From: Marinibacterium sp.
Lineage (GTDB): Bacteria; Pseudomonadota; Alphaproteobacteria; Rhodobacterales; Rhodobacteraceae
DNA length: 53,813 bases
Assembly: GCA_025800215.1 (NCBI GenBank)
Contig: JAOXSC010000060.1
Coordinates: forward strand, 1 to 53,813
Direction: 5' to 3'
Part shown: one piece after another, positions 44,355-52,678 of the stretch
Layout of the letters: every line of letters begins with the position of its first letter
How positions within the stretch are numbered: position 1 is the stretch's first letter
Program-made: the position numbers and the translations under genes
Notes under the pieces: generated by a model
Told to the model about the DNA's origin: nothing
Database searches by the model: none
The model's input: the letters and a program-made list of their open reading frames with translations, nothing else

Positions 44355-44424
44355 TTCGCCGGATCCGGGCCGATGTGCTGGCAGGATCCCATCCACAACC
44401 ACAATAACAAGGGACTAGCTGCAC

Positions 44425-47025
44425 ATGACGGCGCAGGATAACTCTGCGGTCACCGATAGCGCGTTGGAAGATTTTGTTGCCGACGCCGACACCGGGGGCC
44501 GCGCACCGCAGGACGCGTTCGGGCGCAACGCGCTTTGGTACATTCCGCTGGCCTGGTCGGTCTATCAGCTCTGGATCGCCTCGCCTTTGCCGTTCATGCT
44601 GGGCATCGGGGTGTGGAATGACACGCAGACGCGTGCGATCCATCTCGGCTTTGCCGTGCTGCTGGCCTTTATCGCCTTTCCGGGCACCAAGAATTCTCCG
44701 CGCAACCGCATTCCGGCGCTGACCTGGATCGTCGCCATCGTGGCGGCGGTGGCCGCATCCTACCTGTGGTGGGATTATCGCGGCGTGGCCGACCGGACCG
44801 GCAACCCCAACACCACCGACCTGATCATGGCGGGCGTGGGCATCATCCTGCTGTTGGAGGCGGCGCGGCGGTCGCTGGGCTTCCCGCTGATGGGGGTGGC
44901 GCTGTTCTTCCTGTCTTACGTCTTTTTCGGAAGCTGGTCGGGCCTGCCCGAAGTGGTGCAGTGGAAAGGCGCGTCGTTTGAAAAGGCGATGAGCCACATG
45001 TGGCTGACCACCGAAGGTGTCTTTGGTGTGGCGCTTGGCGTGTCGTCGGGCTTTGTGTTCCTGTTCGTTCTGTTCGGATCTCTGCTGAACCAGGCCGGGG
45101 CGGGCAACTATTTCCTGAAACTGGCCTTTGCGGCCCTGGGCCATCTGCGCGGCGGTCCGGCCAAGGCTGCGGTGATCGCATCGGCGGCCACGGGTCTGAT
45201 TTCGGGGTCGTCCATCGCCAATGTGGTGACCACCGGGACATTCACCATTCCGCTGATGAAAAAGGTGGGCTTTCCCGCCACCAAGGCCGGCGCGGTCGAG
45301 GTGTCGTCATCCATCAACGGCGTTCTGACCCCGCCGGTCATGGGGGCCGTGGCCTTTCTGATGACCGAATATGTGGGCATTTCCTATATCGAGGTCGTCA
45401 AGACCGCGATTGTCCCGGCCGCGATTTCCTATGTGGCGCTGGTCTATATCGTGCACCTTGAGGCGCTGAAATCGGGCATGAAGGGCACCAGCCGCATGCA
45501 CCCGGTGAAATTCATCCTGGGCGCGATTTTCATGATCGCCATTTCCATCATCATCGCCGGCGGCACGCTGTTCCTGTGTGGTGTGATCGTCGATGCGCTT
45601 GGCGCCGTGCTGGGGCAGGGGTCGACCTGGGCCGCGCTCGGGCTGATGCTGGTCGCCTATGTGGCGGCCGTGCGCTATGCCGCGCAGGGGGCCGATCTGG
45701 ACATGAGCCTTGAGAGCATGGAGCATCTGCCGCCCACGCGCGAGATCTTCAAGACCGGGATCCACTATATCCTGCCGATCCTGCTGCTGATGTATCTGCT
45801 GATGATCGAGCGTAAATCGCCGGGCCTGTCGGCGTTCTGGTCGACCATTGCGATGATCTTCATCCTGCTGACGCAGAACCCGCTCAAGGCCTATTTCCGG
45901 GGCGAAGGCGACATCACCCGCCATCTGCGCGAAGGTGTGGCCGACATGACCGAAGGCATGATCGCGGGCGCGCGCAACATGATCGGCCTTGCCGCTGCCA
46001 TGGGCGTTGCGGGCATCATCGTGGGGTCGGTCACGCTGACCGGGATCGGTCAGGTCATGGCGGAATTCGTCGAATTCCTGTCAGGTGGCAACCTGCTGGC
46101 GATGCTGTTCTTTGTGGCGCTGATTTCCATCGTGCTGGGCATGGGCCTGCCGACCACGGCCAACTATATCGTGGTGTCGTCTCTGATGGCGGGCGTGGTT
46201 GTGGAACTGGGCGCGCAGGCGGGGCTGATCGTGCCGCTGGTGGCGGTGCATATGTTCGTCTTCTATTTCGGGATCATGGCGGATGTGACGCCACCGGTGG
46301 GGCTTGCCAGTTTTGCGGCCGCCGCGATTTCCAAGGGCGATCCGCTCAAGACCGGGTTTCAGGCGTTCTTCTATTCGATCCGCACGGCGCTGCTGCCGTT
46401 CCTGTTCATCTTCAACACCGATCTGCTGTTGATTGATGTGGGGCCTGCGCAGGCGGTGCTGGTGTTCATCACCGCGCTGATTGCGATGTTGCTGTTTGCG
46501 GCGGGGACGATGAATTACTTCATGGTCAAATCGAAGATCTGGGAAAGCCTGGTTCTGCTGGCGGCCGCCTTTGTGCTGTTCCAGCCGGGATACATCCTGA
46601 ACCAGATCCAGCCCGAATTCGAAACCCGGCCCGCGACCGAGCTGTTCCAGCTGGCCGAAGAGGCGCCCGATGGCGCGTCGCTTCGGGTGCGTCTGACCGG
46701 CGAGAACCTCAATGGTGACATGATCGACGCGCGCTATCTGCTGCCCGTGGGTGACAGCGGGGCGGATGGGGCGACCCGTCTGCTGGATGGCGCAGGGATC
46801 GAATTCCGCGACGAAGACGGCGCGTTCTATGTCGACAACCTGAATTTCGGCGGCCCCGCCGAACAGCTGGGCATCGACTGGGATTGGGAACTGGTCGAGC
46901 TGGAAGTCAAAGCCGACCGCATGCCCAAGGAGATCTTCTATATCCCTGCGCTGCTCTTGGTGCTGGCGATCTACCTGCTGCAGATGGCCCGCAAACCCCG
47001 CGACCCCGAGGAGGCCCTGGCATGA
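44425..47025 (+). CDS. TRAP transporter permease, fused small and large subunits with DUF3394-like tail
   Basis: The 866-residue membrane protein joins the DctQ-like four-helix part (about residues 35-160) to a DctM-like 12-helix part. It includes SGSSIANVVTTGTFTIPLMKK, SSSINGVLTPPVMGAVAFLM and MGLPTTANYIVVSSLMAGV, typical of TAXI-linked fused permeases. After about residue 690 comes a soluble DUF3394-like domain ending in a last helix near the C-terminus. It drives Na+- or H+-coupled uptake with the upstream binding protein. It overlaps the universal stress protein gene by 4 bp. Confidence 0.96.
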   Translation: MTAQDNSAVTDSALEDFVADADTGGRAPQDAFGRNALWYIPLAWSVYQLWIASPLPFMLGIGVWNDTQTRAIHLGFAVLLAFIAFPGTKNSPRNRIPALTWIVAIVAAVAASYLWWDYRGVADRTGNPNTTDLIMAGVGIILLLEAARRSLGFPLMGVALFFLSYVFFGSWSGLPEVVQWKGASFEKAMSHMWLTTEGVFGVALGVSSGFVFLFVLFGSLLNQAGAGNYFLKLAFAALGHLRGGPAKAAVIASAATGLISGSSIANVVTTGTFTIPLMKKVGFPATKAGAVEVSSSINGVLTPPVMGAVAFLMTEYVGISYIEVVKTAIVPAAISYVALVYIVHLEALKSGMKGTSRMHPVKFILGAIFMIAISIIIAGGTLFLCGVIVDALGAVLGQGSTWAALGLMLVAYVAAVRYAAQGADLDMSLESMEHLPPTREIFKTGIHYILPILLLMYLLMIERKSPGLSAFWSTIAMIFILLTQNPLKAYFRGEGDITRHLREGVADMTEGMIAGARNMIGLAAAMGVAGIIVGSVTLTGIGQVMAEFVEFLSGGNLLAMLFFVALISIVLGMGLPTTANYIVVSSLMAGVVVELGAQAGLIVPLVAVHMFVFYFGIMADVTPPVGLASFAAAAISKGDPLKTGFQAFFYSIRTALLPFLFIFNTDLLLIDVGPAQAVLVFITALIAMLLFAAGTMNYFMVKSKIWESLVLLAAAFVLFQPGYILNQIQPEFETRPATELFQLAEEAPDGASLRVRLTGENLNGDMIDARYLLPVGDSGADGATRLLDGAGIEFRDEDGAFYVDNLNFGGPAEQLGIDWDWELVELEVKADRMPKEIFYIPALLLVLAIYLLQMARKPRDPEEALA

Positions 47026-47450
47026 CCCGGCATGTGCTCTGCGCGGTCGATCTGACCCATGAAACCGAAGCGCGCGAGATCATCTTGCGCGCTGCGGCCC
47101 AGGCCGAACCCACCGGCGCCACCCTGTCGGTGATGACGGTGATCCCGGACTACGGATCGTCCTGGGTGGGGTCGTTCTTCAAGGACGGCACGCTCAAGGG
47201 GGCGGCGCAGGCGGCCAGCGACCGGCTGCACAAGCTGGTCGATGAAACGCTGCCCGGCCATGGCAAGGTTCAGCACATTGTCGAGATCGGCAATGTCTAT
47301 GAACGGGTGCTTGCCGGGATCGAAACCGCGCAGGCCGATCTGGTCGTGGTGGGGGCGCACAAACCCGATTTCACCGAACGGGTGATGGGCCCCAACGCGG
47401 CGCGCATCGTGCGCCACGCGCCGGTGTCGGTGCTGGTGCTGCGGGTCTGA
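47022..47450 (+). CDS. Universal stress protein family (UspA-type), TRAP-associated
   Basis: The 142-residue protein begins VLCAVDLTHE and has VEIGNVYERVLAGIE, VVVGAHKPDFTERVMGPNAARIVRHAPVSVLVLR. It matches the Usp fold with the ATP-binding G-x2-G-x9-G-S/N pattern. A Usp overlapping a TRAP permease gene recalls TeaD, which modulates the ectoine TRAP system of Halomonas. It may tune transport here. It is preceded by GAGGAGG and coupled to the permease by ATGA. Confidence 0.93.
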   Translation: MTRHVLCAVDLTHETEAREIILRAAAQAEPTGATLSVMTVIPDYGSSWVGSFFKDGTLKGAAQAASDRLHKLVDETLPGHGKVQHIVEIGNVYERVLAGIETAQADLVVVGAHKPDFTERVMGPNAARIVRHAPVSVLVLRV

Positions 47451-47488
47451 TCCCCGCTGTGCCGGACCGCCTGATTGGCGGGCCAAAG

Positions 47489-47515
47489 GGTGAAATTTTG
47501 CTTTGAAATTTCACC
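47489..47515. promoter_or_regulatory. Palindromic operator A upstream of the XRE-cupin regulator
   Basis: GGTGAAATTT and AAATTTCACC are perfect 10-base arms around a 7-base spacer. The site is 46-72 bases upstream of the regulator start. It shares GTGAAATT with operator B. Confidence 0.8.
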
Positions 47516-47526
47516 AAACCATGGCA

Positions 47527-47555
47527 CCGTGAAATTCTAACCCAGAATTTCACGG
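47527..47555. promoter_or_regulatory. Palindromic operator B upstream of the XRE-cupin regulator
   Basis: CCGTGAAATTCT and AGAATTTCACGG are perfect 12-base arms around a 5-base spacer, ending 5 bases before the regulator's start codon. The centre is about 39 bases from that of operator A, close to four helical turns. This fits cooperative autorepression by the downstream XRE protein. Confidence 0.82.
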
Positions 47556-47560
47556 TTTCG

Positions 47561-48133
47561 ATGCTGTCACATGATCCATCCCAATTGCGGTCCCTGGGGG
47601 CCGACCTGCGGGCCCTGCGCAAGGCGCGGGGGATCACGCTGGCCGATCTGGCCGCACGGCTGGACCGGTCGGTCGGCTGGCTGAGCCAGGTCGAACGCGA
47701 CCTGTCGGAACCTTCGATCACCGATCTGCGGCATCTGGCCAGGGCGCTGGATGTGTCGGTGTCGATGCTGTTCGGTCAGGCCCCCGCCCCCGCGGACGAG
47801 GTCGGCTATGTCGTCCGTCAGGGCGCGCGCCGCCCCATCGGATCGGGCGAGGCGGGGCTTGTCGAAGAGCTGTTGTCGCCTGACCTGACGGATGATTTCG
47901 AGGTCGTGCATTCGGTCTTTGAACCCCACAGCGTCATCGGTGAACGCTGCATGCGCCCCACCCAGGAGGTCGGGTATCTGATCTCGGGCAAGCTTGATCT
48001 TGAGATTGCGGATCGCCGGTTCACCATCCATCCCGGCGACAGTTTCCGCATCCGGGGCGAGCCGTTTCGCTGGATCAACCCCTATGACACCCCCGCCGTG
48101 GCCATCTGGGTCATCGCGCCGCCGGTCTACTAG
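47561..48133 (+). CDS. XRE family regulator with C-terminal cupin domain
   Basis: The 190-residue protein has an XRE helix-turn-helix (RKARGITLADLAARLDRS and WLSQVERDLSEPSITDLRH region, residues 20-60). A cupin sensor follows at about 110-188, with GYLISGKLDLEIADRR and IHPGDSFRI. PuuR-like proteins of this build control amine and polyamine use. Two long palindromes directly upstream argue for autoregulation. It leads a row of plus-strand genes that reaches the dehydrogenases at 49-53 kb. Confidence 0.92.
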   Translation: MLSHDPSQLRSLGADLRALRKARGITLADLAARLDRSVGWLSQVERDLSEPSITDLRHLARALDVSVSMLFGQAPAPADEVGYVVRQGARRPIGSGEAGLVEELLSPDLTDDFEVVHSVFEPHSVIGERCMRPTQEVGYLISGKLDLEIADRRFTIHPGDSFRIRGEPFRWINPYDTPAVAIWVIAPPVY

Positions 48134-48142
48134 GGGGGCGCC

Positions 48143-48766
48143 ATGAGCTTTGAGGCCTGGACCGTCTTTGCCCTTTTCTGGGTGGTCTTTGTCACCACGC
48201 CGGGGCCCAACGCGGTGAACTGCATGTCGAACGGCATGCATCTGGGGTTTCGCCGCGCCATGGTGGGGGTGCTGGCCATCCTGACCCAGGCGACCGCGTT
48301 TCTGATTCTGTCGGCGCTTGGGGTCACGGCGCTGATCGCGGCCTCGCCCACCGGGTTCTGGCTGGCCAAGCTGGTCGGGGCAGCGTTTCTGATCCACACC
48401 GGCATTCGCGGTTGGCGCAATGCCGCGCGCCCCGTGGCCCTGGATGACCGGCCGGCGCATCACGTCTATCTGCACGCGCTGGCGGTGGCGGTGATCAACC
48501 CCAAAAGCGTGGCCGGGTATCTGGCGGCCTTTTCCACATTCGTTCAGCCCGACGTGCCGATCGGCGATCAGATGGTGGTGATCCTGCCCACGGCGCTGAT
48601 CATCACCACGCTCAGCTATACCGGGTTTACCGCATTGGGTGCGGGGCTGGGGCGCGCGGCCCTGGGGGCGGTGTTCAACATCTGGGTGCGCCGGGTGATG
48701 GCGGCGTGCTTTGTCGTCTACGGCCTGCTTCTGGGCAGCACCGCAATCACGTTGCCGAAAGGATAG
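48143..48766 (+). CDS. LysE family translocator
   Basis: The 207-residue protein has six likely membrane helices and the LysE/RhtB signature FVTTPGPNAVNCMSNGMHLGFRRA near the start, with VAVINPKSVAGYLAAF in the middle. Members export amino acids and related compounds. It is 9 bases after the XRE-cupin gene, a common pairing, so the regulator probably controls export of an amino compound that builds up during catabolism. Confidence 0.92.
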   Translation: MSFEAWTVFALFWVVFVTTPGPNAVNCMSNGMHLGFRRAMVGVLAILTQATAFLILSALGVTALIAASPTGFWLAKLVGAAFLIHTGIRGWRNAARPVALDDRPAHHVYLHALAVAVINPKSVAGYLAAFSTFVQPDVPIGDQMVVILPTALIITTLSYTGFTALGAGLGRAALGAVFNIWVRRVMAACFVVYGLLLGSTAITLPKG

Positions 48767-48769
48767 AGC

Positions 48770-49153
48770 ATGCCCACCGGATCCTGCCTGTGCGGCGCCG
48801 TCCGCTTTGTCATCACCGGCGATCTTGCACCCGGCACGCTGTGCCATTGCGGCCAGTGTCGCAAACAGGCGGGCCATGCCTGGGCGTCCACCCATATACC
48901 CCGGACATCGCTGCGCATCGACGCCGGTGACACGCTGCGCTGGTACAGCGCCAGCACCACCGCCCGGCGCGGGTTCTGCGGCACCTGCGGATCGAACCTG
49001 TTCTGGGATCCTGCGGGCGAAGACCGGACTTCGGTCGCGCTTGGGGCGCTGGATGCGCCCAGCGGGGCGCGGCTGACCCAGCACATCTTTGCCGCCCACA
49101 AGGGCGATTACTATGACATCAACGATACCCTGCCGCACAGCGCAGGCGACTGA
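48770..49153 (+). CDS. GFA family protein (glutathione-dependent formaldehyde-activating enzyme type)
   Basis: The 127-residue protein has the zinc-binding pattern GSCLCGAVRF (Cys6, Cys8), LCHCGQCRK (Cys25, Cys27, Cys30) and GFCGTCGSNLFW (Cys70, Cys73) of the GFA/CENP-V fold. Some members help formaldehyde to react with glutathione. Many have unknown roles. It lies 3 bases after lysE and just before a methyl-removing dehydrogenase gene, where formaldehyde handling would make sense. Confidence 0.92.
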   Translation: MPTGSCLCGAVRFVITGDLAPGTLCHCGQCRKQAGHAWASTHIPRTSLRIDAGDTLRWYSASTTARRGFCGTCGSNLFWDPAGEDRTSVALGALDAPSGARLTQHIFAAHKGDYYDINDTLPHSAGD

Positions 49154-49169
49154 AGGGAGCCCGGCCAAC

Positions 49170-51620
49170 ATGTCAGATTTTCCAACCACGGCCCGTGTGG
49201 TCATCATTGGCGGCGGCGCGGTGGGCGTGTCGTCGCTGTATCATCTGGCGCAGCGCGGCTGGACCGATTGCGTGCTGCTGGAAAAGAACGAGCTGACCGC
49301 AGGCTCGACCTGGCACGCGGCCGGCAACTGCCCGAATTTCTCGTCCAACTGGGCGGTGCTGAACATGCAGCGCTATTCGCTGGAAATGTACCGCACGCTG
49401 GCCGATGACGTCGATTACCCGATGAACTATCACGTCACCGGGGCGCTGCGCCTGGCCCACACCAAAGAGAGGATGCAGGAATTCGAGCGCGTCGCCAGCA
49501 TGGGGCGCTATCAGGGGCTGGAGCTGGATATTCTCAGCCCCGAAGAAATGAAGGCCCATTACCCGTTCCTGGAAACGCATGATCTGGCAGGCGGCCTTTG
49601 GGATCCGCTGGATGGCGACATCGACCCGGCGCAGCTGACCCAGGCCATGGCCAAGGGCGCGCGCGATCTGGGCGCCAACATCCAGCGTTTCTGCCCCGCA
49701 ACTGGGGTCAGCCGCGACAATGGCGAATGGGTGGTGCACACCGAAAAGGGCGACATCCGCTGTGAATTCGTGGTCAATGCCTCGGGCTATTACGCGCAGC
49801 GCGTGGGCGAATGGTTCAAGCCCTTTGGCGGGCGCACGGTGCCGATGGTGGTGATGAGCCACCAGTATTTCCTGACCGAAGAAATCGACGACATCGCCGC
49901 CTGGACCCGTGAAAACGGGCGCAAACTGCCGATGATCCGCGACGTGGACAGCTCGTATTACCTGCGTCAGGACAAGAACGGGCTGAACCTTGGCCCCTAC
50001 GAGCGCAACTGCAAGGCCCATTGGGTCACCCCCGACGACCCCATGCCCGAGGATTTTTCGTTTCAGCTTTACCCCGACGATCTGGAACGGCTGGAATGGT
50101 ATATCGAAGACGCCATGGCCCGTGTGCCCGTGCTCGGCACCGCCGGGGTGGGGCGCAACATCAACGGCCCGATCCCCTATGCGCCCGACGGGCTGCCTCT
50201 GATCGGGCCGATGCCGGGGGTGCAGAACGCGTTCGAAGCCCACAGCTTTACCTTTGGCATCGTCCAGGCCGGGGGCGCAGGCAAGGTGCTGTCGGAATGG
50301 ATCATTGACGGCCATACCGAATGGGACATGTGGGCGGTGGATCCGCGCCGCTATACCGATCACGCCGATCACGATTTCTGTCTGGCCAAGGCGATGGAAA
50401 CCTATGGCCACGAATATGCGATGCATTTCCCGCATCACGAATGGCCGGCGGGGCGCAACAAGAAGCTGTCGCCGGTGCATGACCGAGTGACCGCGCTTGG
50501 CGGCGTGATGGGGGCCTACAACGGCTGGGAACGCGCCAACTGGTTTGCAAAGGATGGTGACGACACCGGCCATGACGCCACCCAGACCTGGGAGCGCGAC
50601 GGCCCCTGGGTGCCGCGCGTGCGCGAAGAATGCGAAGCGGTGCGCGACCATTGCGGCGTGCTCGACCTGCCGGGCTTTTCGCGTTTCAAGGTGCAGGGCG
50701 ACGGCGCGGATGACTGGCTGCGCGGCCTCGTGACCGGTGCCCTGCCCAAAATCGGGCGCGTGGGGCTGGTCTATTTCGCCGATAGCCGCGGGCGCATCGT
50801 CACCGAAATGTCCGTCACCCGCGAGGCCGAAGATCGCTTTGTGCTGGTCACCGCCGCCATGGCGCAATGGCACGATCGGGACTGGCTGCAGCGCCACCTG
50901 CCGCAGGGCTCGCCCATCACCATCGAAGACTGGACGTCGCGCATGTCCACCCTCATCGTCACCGGTCCGCAAAGCCGCGCGGTGCTGTCGGGCCTGACCG
51001 ATGCCGACCTGTCGCTGCCCTGGCTCAGCTATCAGGACTGCACCGTCAGCGGCGAATGGGCGGCGCTTCTGCGGGTGTCCTTCGCTGGCGAGCTCGGCTG
51101 GGAAATCCACGCCGAAACCGCGTCGATGCCCGCGATCTATGACGCGGTGCTGGCGGCGGGGGCCAAACCCTTCGGAATGTACGCGCTCAATGCGCTGCGC
51201 ATCGAAAAAGGCTACCGCGCGTGGAAGGGCGATCTTTCGACCGACTATACGCTGCTGCAGGGCGGGCTTGAGCGGTTCGTCAAATTCGACAAGCCGCAGG
51301 ATTTCCCCGGCAAGGCCGCGCTGCTGCGCGAACAGCAGCAGGGCGTCAGCAAGCGGTTCGTGACGCTCATCGTCGATGCGGGGGCGGCGGACGCACCCCA
51401 TATGTCGACGATCTGGCATGGAGACGACATCGTCGGTGAAACCACCTCGGGCGACTGGGGCTATCGCGTGGGGGCGTCGATCGCGCTTGGCATGCTGCGC
51501 GCCGATCTGGCCGTTCCGGGCACCGAGGTCGACATCGACATCTTCGGTGAACGGTGCCGGGCGGTGGTGCAACCCGACCAGCCGCTCTGGGATCCGCAAA
51601 ACACCCGCCTGCGCGCCTGA
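49170..51620 (+). CDS. FAD-dependent oxidoreductase fused to GcvT domain, dimethylglycine dehydrogenase type
   Basis: The 816-residue protein has VVIIGGGAVGVSSLYHLAQRG and TAGSTWHAAG with the expected covalent-FAD His49. A FAD-domain C-terminal region follows, then from about residue 430 a GcvT-like folate domain with SFAGELGWEIH and RIEKGYRAWKGDL. It is likely to oxidise an N-methyl or N-dimethyl amino acid and pass the methyl carbon to tetrahydrofolate. The GAAGGGAG site supports the ATG at 49170. It is followed 42 bases later by a homocysteine methyltransferase-family gene. Confidence 0.93.
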   Translation: MSDFPTTARVVIIGGGAVGVSSLYHLAQRGWTDCVLLEKNELTAGSTWHAAGNCPNFSSNWAVLNMQRYSLEMYRTLADDVDYPMNYHVTGALRLAHTKERMQEFERVASMGRYQGLELDILSPEEMKAHYPFLETHDLAGGLWDPLDGDIDPAQLTQAMAKGARDLGANIQRFCPATGVSRDNGEWVVHTEKGDIRCEFVVNASGYYAQRVGEWFKPFGGRTVPMVVMSHQYFLTEEIDDIAAWTRENGRKLPMIRDVDSSYYLRQDKNGLNLGPYERNCKAHWVTPDDPMPEDFSFQLYPDDLERLEWYIEDAMARVPVLGTAGVGRNINGPIPYAPDGLPLIGPMPGVQNAFEAHSFTFGIVQAGGAGKVLSEWIIDGHTEWDMWAVDPRRYTDHADHDFCLAKAMETYGHEYAMHFPHHEWPAGRNKKLSPVHDRVTALGGVMGAYNGWERANWFAKDGDDTGHDATQTWERDGPWVPRVREECEAVRDHCGVLDLPGFSRFKVQGDGADDWLRGLVTGALPKIGRVGLVYFADSRGRIVTEMSVTREAEDRFVLVTAAMAQWHDRDWLQRHLPQGSPITIEDWTSRMSTLIVTGPQSRAVLSGLTDADLSLPWLSYQDCTVSGEWAALLRVSFAGELGWEIHAETASMPAIYDAVLAAGAKPFGMYALNALRIEKGYRAWKGDLSTDYTLLQGGLERFVKFDKPQDFPGKAALLREQQQGVSKRFVTLIVDAGAADAPHMSTIWHGDDIVGETTSGDWGYRVGASIALGMLRADLAVPGTEVDIDIFGERCRAVVQPDQPLWDPQNTRLRA

Positions 51621-51662
51621 CCGGCGCGCCCGGCACAAAACCGGCAAGAAACGGAGGGGATC

Positions 51663-52559
51663 ATGGCCCGGATCACAGTGCTCGATGGTGCGATCGGACA
51701 GGAACTGGTCGCGCGCAGCGGCGACCGCGCCACGCCGCTGTGGTCCACCCAGGTCATGATTGACCACCCCGATCTGGTCGGGGCGGTCCATGACGCCTAT
51801 TTTCAGGCCGGCGCCACGGTGGCCACGACAAACACCTACGCGGTGCACCTGTCGCGGCTCGAACGGGTGGGCCTGGGCGCGCAGCTGCCACAGCTACTGG
51901 ACACCGCGCTTGGCCAGGCCGAAGCCGCCCGCGACCGGGCCGGTCACGGGCGCATCGCAGGGGCCATCGGGCCGCTGCTGGCCTCCTACCGGCCGGACCT
52001 GAACCCCGATCCCGATGACGCCGCCCCCAAATTCGCCGCCATCGCACGCCAGATGGCCCCGCGCGTGGATCTGCTGCTGATCGAAACGGTGTCCTCGCTC
52101 ACCGAAGCCGAAGGCGCGCTGCGCGGCTGCATGGGCCATGGGGTGCCGGTCTGGATCGCCTTCACCGTGCAGGACGATGACGGCACGCGCCTGCGCTCGG
52201 GCGAAGCACTGGCCGACATCGCCCCGCTGATCGTCCGACACAACCCCGATGCGCTGCTGATCAACTGCGCGCGCCCCGAAGCCTTCCCCGCAGCGCTCGC
52301 CATTCTGCGGCCTCTGGGCAAACCCTTTGGCGGCTATGCCAATGGCTTTACCCATATCGCGGACGGCTTTCTGGTCGACGCGCCCACTGTCGATGCGCTG
52401 GACCAGCGCCGCGACCTCACCCCCGACCGCTATGCCGATCACGTGATGCACTGGATCGACCTTGGCGCCACCATCGTCGGTGGCTGCTGTGAGATCGGCC
52501 CCGACCATATCGCCACCCTGGCCCACCGCCTGCGCATGACCGGCCATGAGATCACCTGA
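51663..52559 (+). CDS. Homocysteine S-methyltransferase family protein (zinc type, MmuM/BHMT-like)
   Basis: The 298-residue TIM-barrel protein begins ITVLDGAIGQEL and has the three zinc cysteines: Cys202 in LINCARPE, and Cys275 and Cys276 in VGGCCEIGP. Enzymes of this fold move a methyl group from S-methylmethionine, glycine betaine or a similar donor to homocysteine. Its place between two dimethylglycine/sarcosine dehydrogenase genes fits betaine-type demethylation, but the donor is not proven. A GGAGGGG ribosome binding site precedes the ATG. Confidence 0.9.
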   Translation: MARITVLDGAIGQELVARSGDRATPLWSTQVMIDHPDLVGAVHDAYFQAGATVATTNTYAVHLSRLERVGLGAQLPQLLDTALGQAEAARDRAGHGRIAGAIGPLLASYRPDLNPDPDDAAPKFAAIARQMAPRVDLLLIETVSSLTEAEGALRGCMGHGVPVWIAFTVQDDDGTRLRSGEALADIAPLIVRHNPDALLINCARPEAFPAALAILRPLGKPFGGYANGFTHIADGFLVDAPTVDALDQRRDLTPDRYADHVMHWIDLGATIVGGCCEIGPDHIATLAHRLRMTGHEIT

Positions 52560-52582
52560 CCCCGCCGCGCCCTTCTTTGTGG

Positions 52583-52650
52583 CCCCAAATACCTCGGGGA
52601 GCGCGAGGGGCAGCGCCCCTCGCCCCGGTCGGATCGCACAGGCGATCCGA
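52583..52650. repeat. Cluster of three inverted repeats between methyltransferase and dehydrogenase genes
   Basis: CCCC-N9-GGGG lies at 52583-52599. GCGAGGGGC-AGC-GCCCCTCGC at 52603-52623 has 9-bp arms. TCGGATCGC-ACAG-GCGATCCGA at 52629-52650 has 9-bp arms. There is no T-run. It may be a REP-like intergenic element or a pair of mRNA structures that separate expression of the flanking genes. Confidence 0.65.
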
Positions 52651-52678
52651 AACCTCGCCCAGCAAAAGGATCCCGCCC

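Noticed and set aside
49173-51848. Long minus-strand open frame opposite the dehydrogenase gene (891 residues)
   Set aside because: It is a shadow of a well-supported FAD/GcvT gene; no recognisable domain is present.
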